64,000 nucleotides of DNA from positions 15,639,249 to 15,703,248 of the forward strand of contig OZ038423.1 in assembly GCA_964036155.1 (NCBI GenBank). The letters run 5' to 3'. This stretch comes from Diploscapter coronatus (Eukaryota > Nematoda > Chromadorea > Rhabditida > Rhabditidae). The position numbers were made by a program, and so were the translations under genes. This document shows positions 39,907 to 52,421 of this stretch, piece by piece. Under the pieces are notes generated by a model that did no database searches, was not told the origin of the DNA, and worked only from the letters and a program-made list of their open reading frames with translations. How positions within the stretch are numbered: the stretch's first letter is position 1; each line of letters starts with the position of its first letter.

Positions 39907-41073
39907 TTCAGCCTGTAAACCGTGAATCCGTCTTGTAATTTATTTGCTTGTATCGTTGATTGGGAAAAGTCTATATTCATGCAGCTACAATTAGAAATCG
40001 AATTTGGAGGAGTGAAATAGCGAGTCGCGTAGAGGGGAAACTAGACGAATAGCGTAATTTTTTCAATATCGACGTTCTCTCCAATCAATAATACTTGTCA
40101 CCAATTAGCAATGAAAAATAAGGAACACTGACACCACCTGTATTAGATACGGACTCTTTCTTAGTTCTTCTATTTGCCTGCATTTCCGCACTCTAAAACC
40201 TGGTGTCTAATACAGACGGCGTCGGTATATAATACAGCAGGCCAAAAATAAGCGATACGTGATGGTGACCAATACAAGATCCTTTGTAATTTTAGCCTTT
40301 CCCACTGCATAAACAACCATTTTCTCTCATCATTTGCTAATTGTCTTTCAAACGACAAACAGTGTTAGGCAAAGTTGTTCACTAAATTTGGATAGAAATG
40401 AAAATCGCATGGATATCGAATTGTATACACAAGAAATTCGAGATTTCAGATCAACATTTATAATTTATTTTCCTCATCTCCACGTGAAACAAACAATGAT
40501 TTGAATGGTTGAAAGAGGGGTGATAAAATAAAATTATCGATAAAAGGGGAAAAAGGGAAAGGGAGGGATAAAACCGGGACGCAACACATTACATTGCTAA
40601 TTGTGCAGTACTCGTCCCATAAAACACTTTAGATAAAAACGAAAGGAGAATAAAATAGATAGAAATTTAGCATCGACTCGATTCTTATTCTGATTCACTA
40701 TGGAATTCCTCGTATCGAGTAAAAACAACGTTTTATATGGGGAAACGGGGGAAATCATCAAGAATAAATTGATGATCTCGTAGATCAAAACAATCAAAAA
40801 TCAAAAAGCAAGGAAAATTAAATAGAATACCATTTGAAACAAGTAGTATGGATTTGACTTGTCTGATGGTTGAACGAAGGAAAGGGGGCGGCTATTCCAA
40901 TGACCACTCGATATACCCCCCTCACCTGCTTGTAATTGTCATCCAGAATGAAGTACAAACCGGGTGATAATGCAAATAGGTGAGGGGTAGATCGGGTGGA
41001 GATTAGAATGGGTGGAAGGACGGGATGGAAGGGGGATTGAAAGGAGGATGGTTGCATGGATTGACCCAGTCGC
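39907..41073. other. Gap between inf-1 and tbck, with probable trans-splice acceptor for tbck
   Basis: Both flanking genes read on the - strand, with inf-1 upstream. The gap of 1.17 kb is much longer than typical nematode operon spacing, so I do not call an operon. On the - strand GGTTTACAG ends at 39913, 7 bases before the tbck ATG (39906-39904), which fits a spliced-leader acceptor. Nothing else was recognised. Confidence 0.5.
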
Positions 41074-44000
41074 TTAGTTGATCAGCTCGCCGATGTTGTT
41101 GGGCATCTCGTCGATGGAAGTAGTGTAGAATTGCTCCAACTCCTGGAGAGTGCGAACGTCCTGATCAGTGACGAAGTTGATGGCGACTCCCTTACGGCCG
41201 AATCGACCCGACCGACCGATGCGATGCAGGTAGTTCTCCCTGTTCGCGGGCAGGTCGTAGTTGATCACAAGAGACACCTGAAAATAGTAATAATTTTGGT
41301 TAAATTATGTTTTTCATTCTTGAATTGAAATTTAAAAATAAAAACTGAAAAGTAAGTTTTGGGTAAAATCGATTTTTAATTTCGCAATCTAGAACCACGC
41401 TCATTATGAAAAGTAGACTGACTTAAAGAAAAACGTAGCTTTCTTTTACGAGTGTTTCCTAAATAATGGAGAAAAATGATCAATTTTACTATTTTCCGGT
41501 AAAAAAGGCAGAGGAGGGAGGTAGGAGTAGGGGAAAAGTTTTAGAAGGTGAAAACTCCATTTGGGAAATAGTAAAATTCATGATTTGATGGTAACAGCCT
41601 TTCCATGTTACAAAAAAATTTTGCCAAAATATCCGGTTTCTCATCATTTCTATGCAGTTCATCAGTTCATACCTGCTGAACATCAATGCCACGAGCGAGG
41701 AGATCAGTGGTGATGAGGACGCGACTGCTGCCGGAGCGGAACTCCCTCATGATCGTCTCTCGCTCCGCTTGCTCCATGTCTCCGTGCAAACACGACACCG
41801 TGAACTTGTTCTTCGTCATCATCTCCGTCAGGTACTCGACCTACAATTTGAACATTCCGATAATTTTCAGCAAATAGAGTACATAGGATATTCGGAAATG
41901 ATGGGATAACTTGATAATAGTCACAAGATTATTTGCTTGAAAATTGACGTGTTTTTTTCACGTTATTTCTTTCGCGTGTAATTATGACGTGTTGGAATAT
42001 TAGAATTTCAAATTCAATCTCTAACCTTCTTTCTGGTGTTGCAGAAAATGACGGCCTGCGTCACGTTGACCTGGTCGTACAAGTCACACAGAGTGTCGAA
42101 TTTGAAGTCCTGAAAATACGAAAGTACGTTTTCTCATCAATAATAAATTTGCCATCTTGTTAAACTATAGGTTTGCAGAACGATATTTACAAATTTGCAA
42201 GTTTGTGTGAAACTAGTTTAAAATTAAAAAATTAGTTTTTGAAAAAATAAGATAATAAAACAAATGACTTACATCCTTGCCGACGTTGATGTAGTACTGG
42301 CGAATACCTTCGAGAGTGAGCTCTTCCTTTTTGACGAGGATTTGAATCGGGTTCTGCATGAAACACTCCGTCACTTCCAACACTTCGACAGGCATTGTTG
42401 CAGAGAGGAGCACCACCTGAAAATATTACAATTTTTTTCAGAAAAAAATGTTTTGGTTAGTTTATTATTCGGGGAAAAACTTGAATCCTTTGCAGAATTG
42501 CAACTTTTGTCAAAATTTAACACACGCATATCTAATTGATTTTCACATCCAAGCCCGACCTGCGGATGTGGGTTTTTATTTGCAAGTCCGATTCTTTGTT
42601 CGTTTCGAAGAACAATCTGTCATTCATTTTGTTCAATTTCCAAAATTCCTCGAAAAATACTAGAATTGGGTTTTTCGACGACTAAATTTGCCAAAAATTT
42701 CGTACCTGAACATCCTGGGGCATGGTCTTGAAGACGTCGTAGATCTGGTCCTTGAATCCCTTGGAGAGCATCTCGTCTGCCTCGTCCAACACGAACATCT
42801 TGATCTTCTCGGTTTCTGAAAGATCAATCATCATCCATCAGAGATTGGCTGCAGTCATTCATACGGAGGACGTTCCTGTTGATCATGTCGTTCACTCTGC
42901 CAGGAGTGCCCACAACCACATGGACACCCTTCTCGAGCTGCCTCTGGTCCTCTCTGATCGAAGTGCCTCCGATGCACGCGTGCACCTGCACATTCATGTA
43001 CTCGCCCAGGGCACACATCACTTTTTGGATCTGAAAGTTGAACAATGGAAATGGTAAATGTGAATACATGAAGTTCAGTAATAACACGTTTTATTAGTGA
43101 CGCGGAAAAAGGCTATTGGGCCTGGCGCAAGAAACATGTACAGAGCCTGCTCTTCTCGCTTTCTCATTTTCCGAGAAGAAGACAAGTGAGAAGAGGAGGC
43201 TCTGGCGCGCCTGGCCCAAATTTTTAATCCCTGGTCAACATCTTTCAAAATGAATTTCATTTTAACGCAGTGTACCTGCATGGCCAATTCACGAGTGGGG
43301 GCCATGACGAGCGCCTGCACATGGGGCAGCGTCTCGTCAATGCGTTGCAGAATCGACACAGAGAAGGTTGCTGTCTTGCCCGTTCCCGACTGAGCCTGAG
43401 CAATCACATCTCGACCTGAATTTCATTTATTTTTCCTGCAACTACCTATATTCTATCCAAACAAAGAATAGACTATAATAATCAGAGCTGTTTCCAAGAA
43501 TGTCAAGAATTTTCAGGAAAGAAAATTCAAGCTCGTCACTCAATGAGGAACAGAAATGAGACCGATTCCTCTTCTTACAATTTTCTGTCCGATTCTAAAA
43601 TTTGCTCAGAAATCAATTCTATTCATTTCTTATCAAAGTTGCTTTGTTTTCTTACCAGTGCAGCAAGGGACGATGGCGCGCTGCTGAATGGCCGAGGGTT
43701 TCTCGAAACCGAGACCGTAGATGCCTCTGAGGAGGAGATCCTTCAAGTTCATGTCGTCGAAGGAGGCCACGACCTCCTCATAGTTGCCCTCGATCAGGCC
43801 GTCCGCGTCGTTCACAACGCTTACATGGTTGCTTCTGAAAACCATACGAGTAAACGAATTTCCCAGCTCCATCAAGAATTTCCACTTTCTCTTGCCGACT
43901 TCTCAAATTTGGGGAAAATTCGACCCGAACCTGCAGTTCGTCTTCATTTTCCAACCCGCACCCGCGAATACGGGTGCGGGGTTGCATTTTTTGTTGTTGT

Positions 44001-44217
44001 TGAGAAATCTGTTCTCTTGCGAAATTCAATATTTATCGTTTTCGGAAAGTTTGGCCTAAATTTAGTATTCCAAGTCGCTAACTTTCAATTGTGCTCCAGG
44101 AAAATCTCAAAATTTGGCTTAATTGACGAAATCAACAAATGCGCCAAATTTTGGCCTAAATTTTCAATCCCGAATTCTCCGCTAATTCCGAACCTACCCT
44201 TCGTTGGCATCAGACAT
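41074..44217 (-). CDS. inf-1: Eukaryotic initiation factor 4A, DEAD-box RNA helicase
   Basis: ATP-dependent RNA helicase of the eIF4F complex, which unwinds mRNA 5' UTRs for ribosome loading; cytoplasmic. Exons in reading order: 44198-44217, 43656-43834, 43276-43415, 42865-43030, 42706-42815, 42273-42416, 42026-42109, 41673-41840, 41074-41277 (stop TAA); 404 residues, family length. All helicase motifs are visible: FEKPSAIQQ (Q motif), AQSGTGKT (I), PTRELA (Ia), TPGR (Ib), DEAD (II), SAT (III), [11 protein letters not shown] (V) and [13 protein letters not shown] (VI). The N-terminus is acidic, as in other eIF4A proteins. Codons end mostly in C or G, as expected for a highly expressed gene. 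The first exon codes only MSDANEG plus part of a codon. An acceptor TTTTTTCAG ending at 44281 precedes the ATG and suggests trans-splicing. Confidence 0.98.
43116..43219. repeat. Imperfect hairpin in inf-1 intron
   Basis: Within the intron 43031-43275, TTGGGCCTGGCGC and AGAGCCTGCTCTTCTC are matched by their reverse complements on the other side of a loop of about 30 bases (ending GGCGCGCCTGGCCCAA). Arms total about 40 bases with few mismatches. This is a GC-rich island in an AT-rich intron. It is probably a tiny foldback element, and would form a stable stem in the pre-mRNA. Confidence 0.7.
43952..43985. repeat. GC-rich hairpin in first inf-1 intron
   Basis: CAACCCGCACCCG and its near-perfect complement CGGGTGCGGGGTTG flank a 6-base loop, in the intron 43835-44197. 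It is a strong short stem-loop in otherwise AT-rich sequence. Its function is unknown. Confidence 0.65.
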
Positions 44218-44280
44218 GTCAAACAGGACAAGTCAGAAGAAAGTTGTTGGGGAAAAGTAGCAGGAAAAACTGTTGAATAC

Positions 44281-44478
44281 CTGAAAAAATAGATAAATTT
44301 TCATGAAAATAGCGCAAAAATCAATTGAAAACAGAGTGAGAGGGCGAGGCGAGGAGAAATGAAGAAATTTCGCGTCGAGTGCCCCTTTTCAATGGGAGGG
44401 TGCAAGGCATTTACTCGTTTCTCTTCGCTTATCGCGTTGGCCCATAATTAAACTAATTATCGCCAGCTTCAGAGAGAA
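44281..44478. promoter_or_regulatory. Shared divergent promoter region of inf-1 and pix-1
   Basis: The two genes start back to back. The inf-1 acceptor ends at 44281 on the - strand and the pix-1 acceptor (CCAGCTTCAG) at 44472 on the + strand, leaving about 190 bases for both promoters and outrons. No TATA box stands out. The segment contains a CCCATAATTA block and a GC-richer stretch around 44340-44360. Confidence 0.55.
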
Positions 44479-47400
44479 ATGGCCGGGGATAGCTCGATCG
44501 GATCTGCCGGGACACAGCAGCAGCAGCCCACTGTGGCCAGGGCCAATTATGACTTCACGGGGAAAAATAACGACGAGGTGGGAGATTCTTGCACTTCTCG
44601 ATTGTTTGAAAAAATAGTAGATTTTGAGCAGGTGTTTGAGAAAATGAAATTTCAATGACGCCGGGACAAAAACGGAAAAGAACCAACCTGGCGAAGCAAT
44701 AAAAGTAAAAAAGACATTTTGCATTTTGTAAAGTGGTTAATCACTGAATTTCGACAGGTGGTTGTTGCAAACTCGATTCTTTCATTTCCTGCTCACTTTT
44801 CTGTGCATTGGTGAATTTTCTCATTTCAGCTATCATTCCGTCACAACGACCTGATAACGATCACTCAGCAACTGGACGGAGGCTGGTGGGAGTGAGTCCA
44901 TTCTAATTTTCTCAAGAATTTTCTCGATTTTTCAAATTTCAGAGGCACTTTGGCTGGTCAAACGGGATGGTTTCCTTCTGGATTCGTCACAATTCTGACG
45001 GAGAAAGGTCGGTTTGTGGATTGAATGGAGCATCACCAGAGAACAAAAATGAAGTAGTAGCTAGGGTTCAGAAGCATTGTGGTAGTCTGGCCAGCAGAAT
45101 ATTTTTTCTCTAATATACAAATGTGCGTGTTTTTCCAAATTTATTTTCCCTACTGAAAAGACCCCAAATGGTATTTTTCTGGAATTTCTACATTCGAAAC
45201 ACTACTGTTCGCCTGACAGCCACGATTAGTCATTTGATGAGCAGTTGACTAGTTTTGAGTGCTAGTATATTTCAGAAAATGAGTCATTTTGAAAAGGAAC
45301 ACGAATTTATCTATCTTCTTTTTTTAAAGTTTTTTTTTTGTGTAAAATTACTCATTTTCTGAAAGATATCTGCATTCGCTAGTAGTAGTTTGCATGTTGT
45401 TCATTCGATCGTTGACTGCGAGTGGATTGCTTCTCCCAGTTTGATTGTCTTATTTCGCTTTTCTAGACAGACTAATGCGCAGCAGGTCGGTGCCTAACGC
45501 GAATGCCGTTGTCAATGGAGGTAATTTATTTGTTCTTCTCATTTCCATTCTTGCTATCTTTTCCTTTTCCTAGTTTGGAGGCACAACTTCTAGAGTTCTA
45601 TCTTTGATCGGATAGAAATGGTTTCAGGCCGAGCAGCCTCGGAATTGCTGAATCCCGACGCGACGAGAAACCAGTTCAGAGCCGATGTGCTCAGTGGATT
45701 CATCAAGTCGGAGGAGAAATACATCGCCAGCATTCGGAAGACCAATGAGGAAATTCTCGCGGGAATCAGCGAGGCAAAAATGTGAGATTACGTTTCCAAA
45801 ATAAATAACTATTGTTTATCCAAAATCGCCCGAAAGAAAACTCGTGAATCGTCTGGAAGTTTATCTCTCAACTTAGAATTTATTTTTCATTTGATATACT
45901 AGTAACGCAGAAAAAAGCGGTCATCGGCTGCTGGAGTACGCAGAGGAATTTCTCTAACTCTTCATTAGACACGCTAGTTCTTCGAAGGATGAAAGGGTTT
46001 CTAGATTCTGAATGCTTCCATGTTCGAATAACCGTTTTATTGCGCATTGATAATATCAAGAGTTTATCCTTGGGGACAGCTTCTTGAAAAGGACATGCAT
46101 CTCTAAAAGTTTATGACTCCATATAAGGGTTGGGGAAGGTAGGTCATGCTCAGTATCAAAATGCTAAGCATATTGAGTTGAGCATTTCTAAACAAAGATA
46201 GGCCACCCCAACCCTATCCCTATCTTTTCCCCTATTCAGCAAGTGTGTCCTTTGCAAGAAGCTTTGAAGACCAATGAATTTGTTTCAGTCTACCGGATGA
46301 TGATTTCTCCACGATCTGCTTCAACATCGGCAAAATTCACCAAGTTCAGCGAGACATTCTGAACGAAGTGGTCGATACAATCAGGTAGATTAATTACTCC
46401 TGCAACGCAGCTGAGAACCAGATGTTTTTCAGGCTCGAGCCGAGTCAACAACGCATCGGGGGCATCTTCATGCGAGCTGCTGTTGTGCTCAGACAGCTTC
46501 TCCCTGCCTATTGCGAGAATCACCCCAAGGCTGTCGAGGTGATCAACGAGAAAAAGTAAGACTTCGAAAAGTTTGTTTGAAAATTTTATTATTTCAAGTG
46601 AAGATTATTCCTGTTTAGTTTTGCGATAAGTATTCTGCTATCGCCCATTTGAAAGCGATTATTTTCAGAGATGCTTTGGATTCCCTGCTGACTTCTCACG
46701 AACTCGGTGGAATTCGGGCACTGATTACTGGACTGAGCGAGCCATTCAGACATCTCGACAAGTATCCTCCTTTTCTGCAAGAACTCGAAAGGAATATCTC
46801 GGAGAGTCACATTGATCGGGGCGATTTGCAGCGATCTTGTGCAGTATACAAAAACATCAAGGTGAAACACTTTTAAAGAAATGTATCGCATGCGTCAGAA
46901 AAGTCTTGCCCTCCTAGAACCATGCTCATTATAAAATATCAGTGGCTCCTCTTTTCCCCACTATGAGCAGAGGATAAGATATAAGAATCACTACATTTAG
47001 TATTATATGGCATGCGGTAGTAAATTTTGGTTGATTTTTTTCGTTGGAGACTATCTAATGATCAAATATGCTTCGTATTTCAGCAACTTTCCGACTCTGC
47101 TAGAAAACAGAAGGAGATGCAGTTGGAATTGCTCTACACAGGAAACGTGGAGAAGTGGGCGACCTTTGCAGAACGAGGCAAGATTCTTTACGTTGGAACT
47201 GGACCTCTGACTGATCCGAGTGGTGAAGTCAAAGATAGGTAGGATATTTCAAAATTTCCGTGTTATTTTGAAAATAAACGCGATACGCCCCTTGAGCTGA
47301 ACGCTGAGCTCTAGTTGTGAAATTTCCGTAACGGAGAATTTCTGATTCCTCTCTTTTCGTTGATTTAGCATCTGCCAATTTGATCAAATACAACCTCCGC

Positions 47401-50400
47401 TCGCCGCCCTGCGAGCGACGAGTTGATTTCCCTAAATAAAATATTTAGATGCTTGACTCTTTTCGAAAAGTACCTGTTCATTCTGGAAGTGGCTCTGGAG
47501 ATCAACGAGTATCGACTGATTTCGAAGATTTCCACTACTGGTCTACACGTGCAGCCGCTCGAAGGCAAAAGTGGACTCTCATTCGGTTAGTTTTTCCTGA
47601 CATTATTAACCCTCTTCGATAAAGTGAAATTTGGTATCTCAATGTTTCAGAGAAAGTTCTATTCTTGTTGAACTTTTCTTTCGAGGGTTCATGCGATATT
47701 TTATTCAAGAAGACATTACCGTTTTAAAAATAAATGCATTCTGGTTTCAGGTAATCCTTTATATTCACTCACGACTTCATCCCCGTTCGACACCGAAAGA
47801 TGGCTGGAAGCCTTTTCGAAAGCTGATGGTGCAACTGTGGCTGAATACACTTCGCTGGCCACTGGTCCGTTTGCTGCTCGACCGCCTACTCCTCAAAAAT
47901 ACTCGACTGGAAATATGGTGAGTATTTTTTTCTAATTTAATTTCTTTTAACGTTCGCATTAGAGATCTTTCATTTTATCGCATTTCTCGAACCGTTTATA
48001 CCTCTTCGACTCAATTATCCCTGGTTTCAAATCCTTTCTCACGTAACCATTCCGTGATTTGATGAGTGCATCCTCATCATCGACAGATCGAATTTGCCTG
48101 ATTCCTGGAACCGGACCGGATCATTTCTGCCCTCTTTCCCCTTCCTCTAATCTGTTTGCTTACAACAGTTCAGTTTCTTTCGCTTCTTCTTCTTCTTCTT
48201 CATAGCAGAGTTTCACTTTCGGATCGAATCCATGCGATAAGGATGCGTTTCTGAATCAAACTAGATAGCGCGACGGATAGTTTTGACACCTATGTCAAAC
48301 TTTCTGGGATTTCGATTTTATGCATTGCGCGGCTCCCTTTGCTTCATACCTACAATCTTTGAACATTATGCAACATTCGAAAGGGTTCTTTTAAATTTTG
48401 ATGTGTTTGCAGTTTTCTATTCGGTATTGCAAAACTTGGTTCTTCCTTCGATATTTGCATACTTTCAAAATATTCAGTATATACTCAATGACAGCATTTG
48501 AGCGTTGACACTCGGACAATCTCGTATATTCACTCCTCCTCAGCCCTGCGTTATTGCGCTCCTTTCGGTGATGGCTCGCTTTCCCTTCCCTCCTCTTCCT
48601 CTCTCCTTCATTTCTGTTTGCAATGGCTCTATTTCGTTACTTCTCTCTTTCAGTCTCTTTCTCGCTGTATTTTTGTATTATTGTACATTTCCAGTTCGGT
48701 AATCCCCGCACGCCGTCGAATGACAAATCTCGCTTTCATTATTTTCGAAAAGAAACATTTATTTTCCTTTAGTTCTGCAGAGCTTCACTATTTTTAGCTT
48801 CGGAATGCTCATATACAAATCTCTCCCTGAATTGAATAATCCAATTTCACCTTGATTCATTTTCTTCCGAAATAACAGTTTTTTGAAAGTTTATATCAAT
48901 CTACCTTATTGTCAGACTCGAGTAATCTAATTCTCCTATTTGTGCTCATATCGGCCCTTTCTACTCATGCTCCATGTTATCTGCAGCGAACCGAAAGAAA
49001 CACGGAGTTGCATAACGAGCCATTCCCTGCCCAATCCACCATCCATTCCATGTTCTATTCTCCCATTCTACTCATTTCCTCCCTTTCTTTCCTCCATTCT
49101 TCCACATTTGCATTTCTATCACTTGCCATATTTGTGTGACTAGGTGATACGGGGTCGACCCCTTTTCCTTTTGTATCATCTCTTTTTGATCGCTGATACG
49201 CTTGAGCCATTCGCAGACGCAAATCCGGCTATTTCTGCTCTTCCATTTGATTTTTATATCATTCAATTTTCGCGCTAAAATCCTTATCTTTCCGTTCTTT
49301 CTAGAAATTTCAATGTCACGAAATTATTCTGAATTGCGTCCGATTTCTTACGGTTCCTCTACAGGCGAAACTGTCGGTTGCTGCTCATCTTTTATTTGTG
49401 TAGGTAGTAAAATTAGCATATTCCTTACGAATTTAGAGTAATTCCAAAAATGATTAAAAATTTCTAGAACGCGGTATCACCCGCTCGACATGCGGATATT
49501 TCTATGCTACCCTCTGCTACTAAAGCTCATCAAGTTGAGAAGAAATCATCGTAAGAGACAATTTATTGGAAATTTGATTATTATTATTCTGAAGATTTGG
49601 TCATGGTGATCTTCGCTTCAACCACGAATTGGAGATGATTTTGCCCGATGGTCCTGAAGGAGGAACAGACGAAGTGAGGAACAGCGAGCAGAAGGCCTAT
49701 TTCCTGCGGACTATTCCCCCCTACAGAGGGCCCGCCCATATGCGCCCGACTACAAGTGGGGCCGCAGACCAGGGCAAGAAGAACGTCAAGCTGCGTCGAG
49801 GACGTTAGTTATTTCGTAGTCTTCAGATACATTTCTAAATGCCATTATTTTGAATAATATTATATATTTTTTGACTTACCGACCGACCGACCGAAAGATT
49901 CAAGTTTTAATTAGAGAATTTGAACAGAAAGAAGAATATTCCGGTATGACTCATTGAGTAAGTAATGATTTGCAGTGACTCAAGAAGAGCAGGAAGACGC
50001 TCTGCTGCTTCGAATTGTAGAAGGCTACTGCAGTGGGGCTGCTAGAGCTCCTCTTACTGTATGTCCTCATTAGAATTATCATGATATGATAAAATTTGAA
50101 ATTTCCAAAATCTCAAAATCCTGCATTTTACAGAGTATGTTGAAGGTTTGGACATTTTTCTAGTGTGGACATCCGATTACTCGATGAAAATGAAAAATGA
50201 CGCATTTTCTACTTTTTTATACGCACAAAAATACGAAAGTGTGCATATCAAACTTGTTCATTGGCTCACGTTTTCTCTTTCTCAATTATTCTCTTTTCTT
50301 CCAAAAAACCAGAAAGAATCTTATCTGCAAGGATAAAATGTTCTGAATGCTAAAATAGTTCAAATATTCGACGTACTCTGGGTGCAGAAATAGGAATTTA

Positions 50401-50902
50401 TCATCCTGCAAACTTTCATGTTAAACTTATTTTATCACGCCATGCTATCTCAATAATAAAAATAGCACTTTTAATATTCAGACTAGTGATTCTGCTGGTC
50501 CCCAGTTGATTGTGGCCGAAGATGAGAAGATCCTCGTGGAAGAAGTTGTCGGGGACGAACTCGTTTTGCAGGAGAAGTACGAATTATTTATTGATGAAAT
50601 TTTTGCATAGCAAATGGTGGAGTGTAATTTTAGAAGTCTGGTGGATACTGTTTATGCGCTGAAAGATCAAGTGTCTGGCTTGAGGCAGGAACTTATGAAA
50701 TTGGCTACGGTATAATGCAAAATAGAAGAAAAATTATAATTTTATGATAGTGTAGGTTGTTGATAAAGAAACGAAGGCTCGTAGACGCTTGGAGGAAGCT
50801 CTTCGTCGTGGAAATGGTCTGTCTCTGTCTCCCAGTGCAAATTCAGCATTCTCCAAATTGCCTCCTAGCGGCTCGACCGAAATGACCGCATCGTCACCGT
50901 AG
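44479..50902 (+). CDS. pix-1: PIX-family Rac/Cdc42 guanine nucleotide exchange factor
   Basis: Exchange factor for Rac/Cdc42-type GTPases that works with PAK and GIT at the cell cortex. Exons: 44479-44577, 44830-44891, 44943-45007, 45467-45520, 45628-45781, 46289-46384, 46433-46555, 46669-46861, 47084-47238, 47449-47585, 47751-47917, 49468-49550, 49595-49803, 49976-50058, 50482-50576, 50634-50709, 50756-50902 (stop TAG); 665 residues. Residues 20-75 are an SH3 domain (ARANYDFTGKNNDE, GGWWEGTLAGQTGWFPSGFV). A DH domain runs from about 100 to 285, then a PH domain (GKILYVGTG to FDTERWLEAF). The tail has LRFNHELEMILPD and a coiled coil near the end (LRQELMKLATVVDKETKARR). There is no CH domain, as in beta-PIX. 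The start follows a probable spliced-leader acceptor at 44472. The exon at 49595 uses an AAG acceptor. If the intron after 49803 is retained, translation stops at 49808. Confidence 0.95.
45267..45368. repeat. Short inverted repeat in pix-1 intron
   Basis: ATATTTCAGAAAATGAGT and ACTCATTTTCTGAAAGATAT are 18-20-base arms about 65 bases apart, in the intron 45008-45466. The loop is T-rich. No target duplication was identified. Confidence 0.55.
46125..46217. repeat. Short inverted repeat in pix-1 intron
   Basis: AAGGGTTGGGG at the left and CCCCAACCCTAT at the right frame a segment in the intron 45782-46288. An inner ATGCTCA...TGAGCAT pair suggests a branched foldback. It is possibly a small MITE. 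Confidence 0.45.
47918..49467 (+). other. Large pix-1 intron
   Basis: This 1.55-kb intron lies between the PH domain and the C-terminal region. It is pyrimidine-rich on the + strand (48500-49140), giving spurious Ser/Leu/Phe frames. No alternative exon was convincingly seen, though its position fits isoform-specific linker exons known in PIX genes. Confidence 0.6.
49879..49894. repeat. CCGA tandem repeat
   Basis: Four exact copies of CCGA lie in the pix-1 intron 49804-49975. It is too short to have clear meaning. Confidence 0.8.
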
Positions 50903-52421
50903 TTTCTAAATGGCATAACTTTAATCAAGCCTGTACGTTTATCAATTTACCTTTCGTTTACGTTAACGTTACGAAAGCTATCAAAACATGATCATTAGTG
51001 CTAATTTTTGCCTCATTTTCGGTGATAACGTACAGACTTGATTTTTATTATAATATATCTGAAACAAATCTATCTAAATAATCGTTCATTTGAGTAGAGA
51101 GTGCAAACTCCGCCCACTCTGTGAAGACAAAGAAATTTCACTAAAATTTTCAAAACTTGAGAAAAATTGCGACGCGATTTTTTTCTTTTTCCATTATTAC
51201 ATATAAGCCTAGGAAACAGTTTTTTTTTCAGAACATGATCTTGAAGCACGACTTGAGCCGGTCAAAATGTATAATGAAACTTTCAAATTTCTTGTTTGAG
51301 CGAATTCCCTGGAGCGCATTTCGTAGAATGTGTATTCGATTTTTCTAAACATTTTGAGCATACAAAAGCCCAACCAATCGTCATCAAGAGCGGTTTGAAA
51401 CGAAGAACTGCTAACGCCTTGCATCGCTATTTGACACTTGTTTCGCAGCTTTTTGTGGCAAAATTACAAAGTGAGCGTGGCTTTTCACGATTACCGCGAA
51501 AAGGAGTAATCAGAACTCAGAAATATTCTAAGAACAACTGAAAAAAATTCAGAAAACGTCCTTACAAAGTCGTTCTCCTTTGAAATAGTCTCGTCTATAT
51601 TGAATTCAAAGACAGCACGCTTTTCTCGCTGCAAATATCGCCTTTCAAAAAGGGGTTTCCGAATCAGCGTCTTCAAAAATTCATATCTTTTGTTACATTG
51701 ATTCGTTTTTCATGCGGTTTTTTGTTATGAGCTTGTTTAGCCCTGCAGATTTAGAGAAAAGTACTCCGTAACTTTGTCTTCACATCGGGAATATCATTTG
51801 CGCCCCCTACATTTGAGCATAAATTTTAAAGAATGATTGATTAGCTCATAAATGTAGAACTTGATTCGCATTACTAGAAGCCCAAGTTATTCAACTTTAT
51901 GACTATGTTTAGCTTATTTAGAACTGATACAAATTTCTGATGATACAAACAGCGTAAATATTGTCTTTTTTATTCATTTTGCATAATACTTATTCATATC
52001 TTAAAATACGCTTCTTTTTACCTATTTGCATAAGGAAATGCAGTTACTTTGTAAATCCAAATACCTTACTTATCTCAGAGAGTGCCAAATATTTGAAGTT
52101 CGGAGTGTTTCTTATTAATTGTTGCCTTCACAAATTCGAAAATTCACTATTCATTATGTTACTTAACTTATTTTATAGTTTTATTACATCTCGCTGAAAA
52201 TAAATACTTAAAAGGTTATCTTGATAAAATATCTTTCTTACACTTGTCACATATTTTCATCATCTTTCTGAATATGTGACTATAGCGTGATAAATACCTT
52301 ATGAAATATAAATTTGATTTCGAGAAAAGATTGAAGCACGATGGCCATTTGGTTTTTCATGACCGTGAAAAATGCAAAATCGCACATTATTTCAAAACAT
52401 CTTAAAAAATTTCAATCTTTT

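Noticed and set aside
33225..41277. inf-1 and tbck as an operon
   Set aside because: Same strand, but 1.17 kb apart, well above usual nematode operon spacing.
43543..44292. 249-codon open frame on the + strand
   Set aside because: It is antisense to inf-1 exons 43656-43834 and 44198-44217 and runs through their introns; no domain, and openness follows from the strongly biased inf-1 codons.
51296..51541. 81-codon + strand frame downstream of pix-1
   Set aside because: Begins with TTG, not ATG, shows no domain, and has no matching acceptor or donor.
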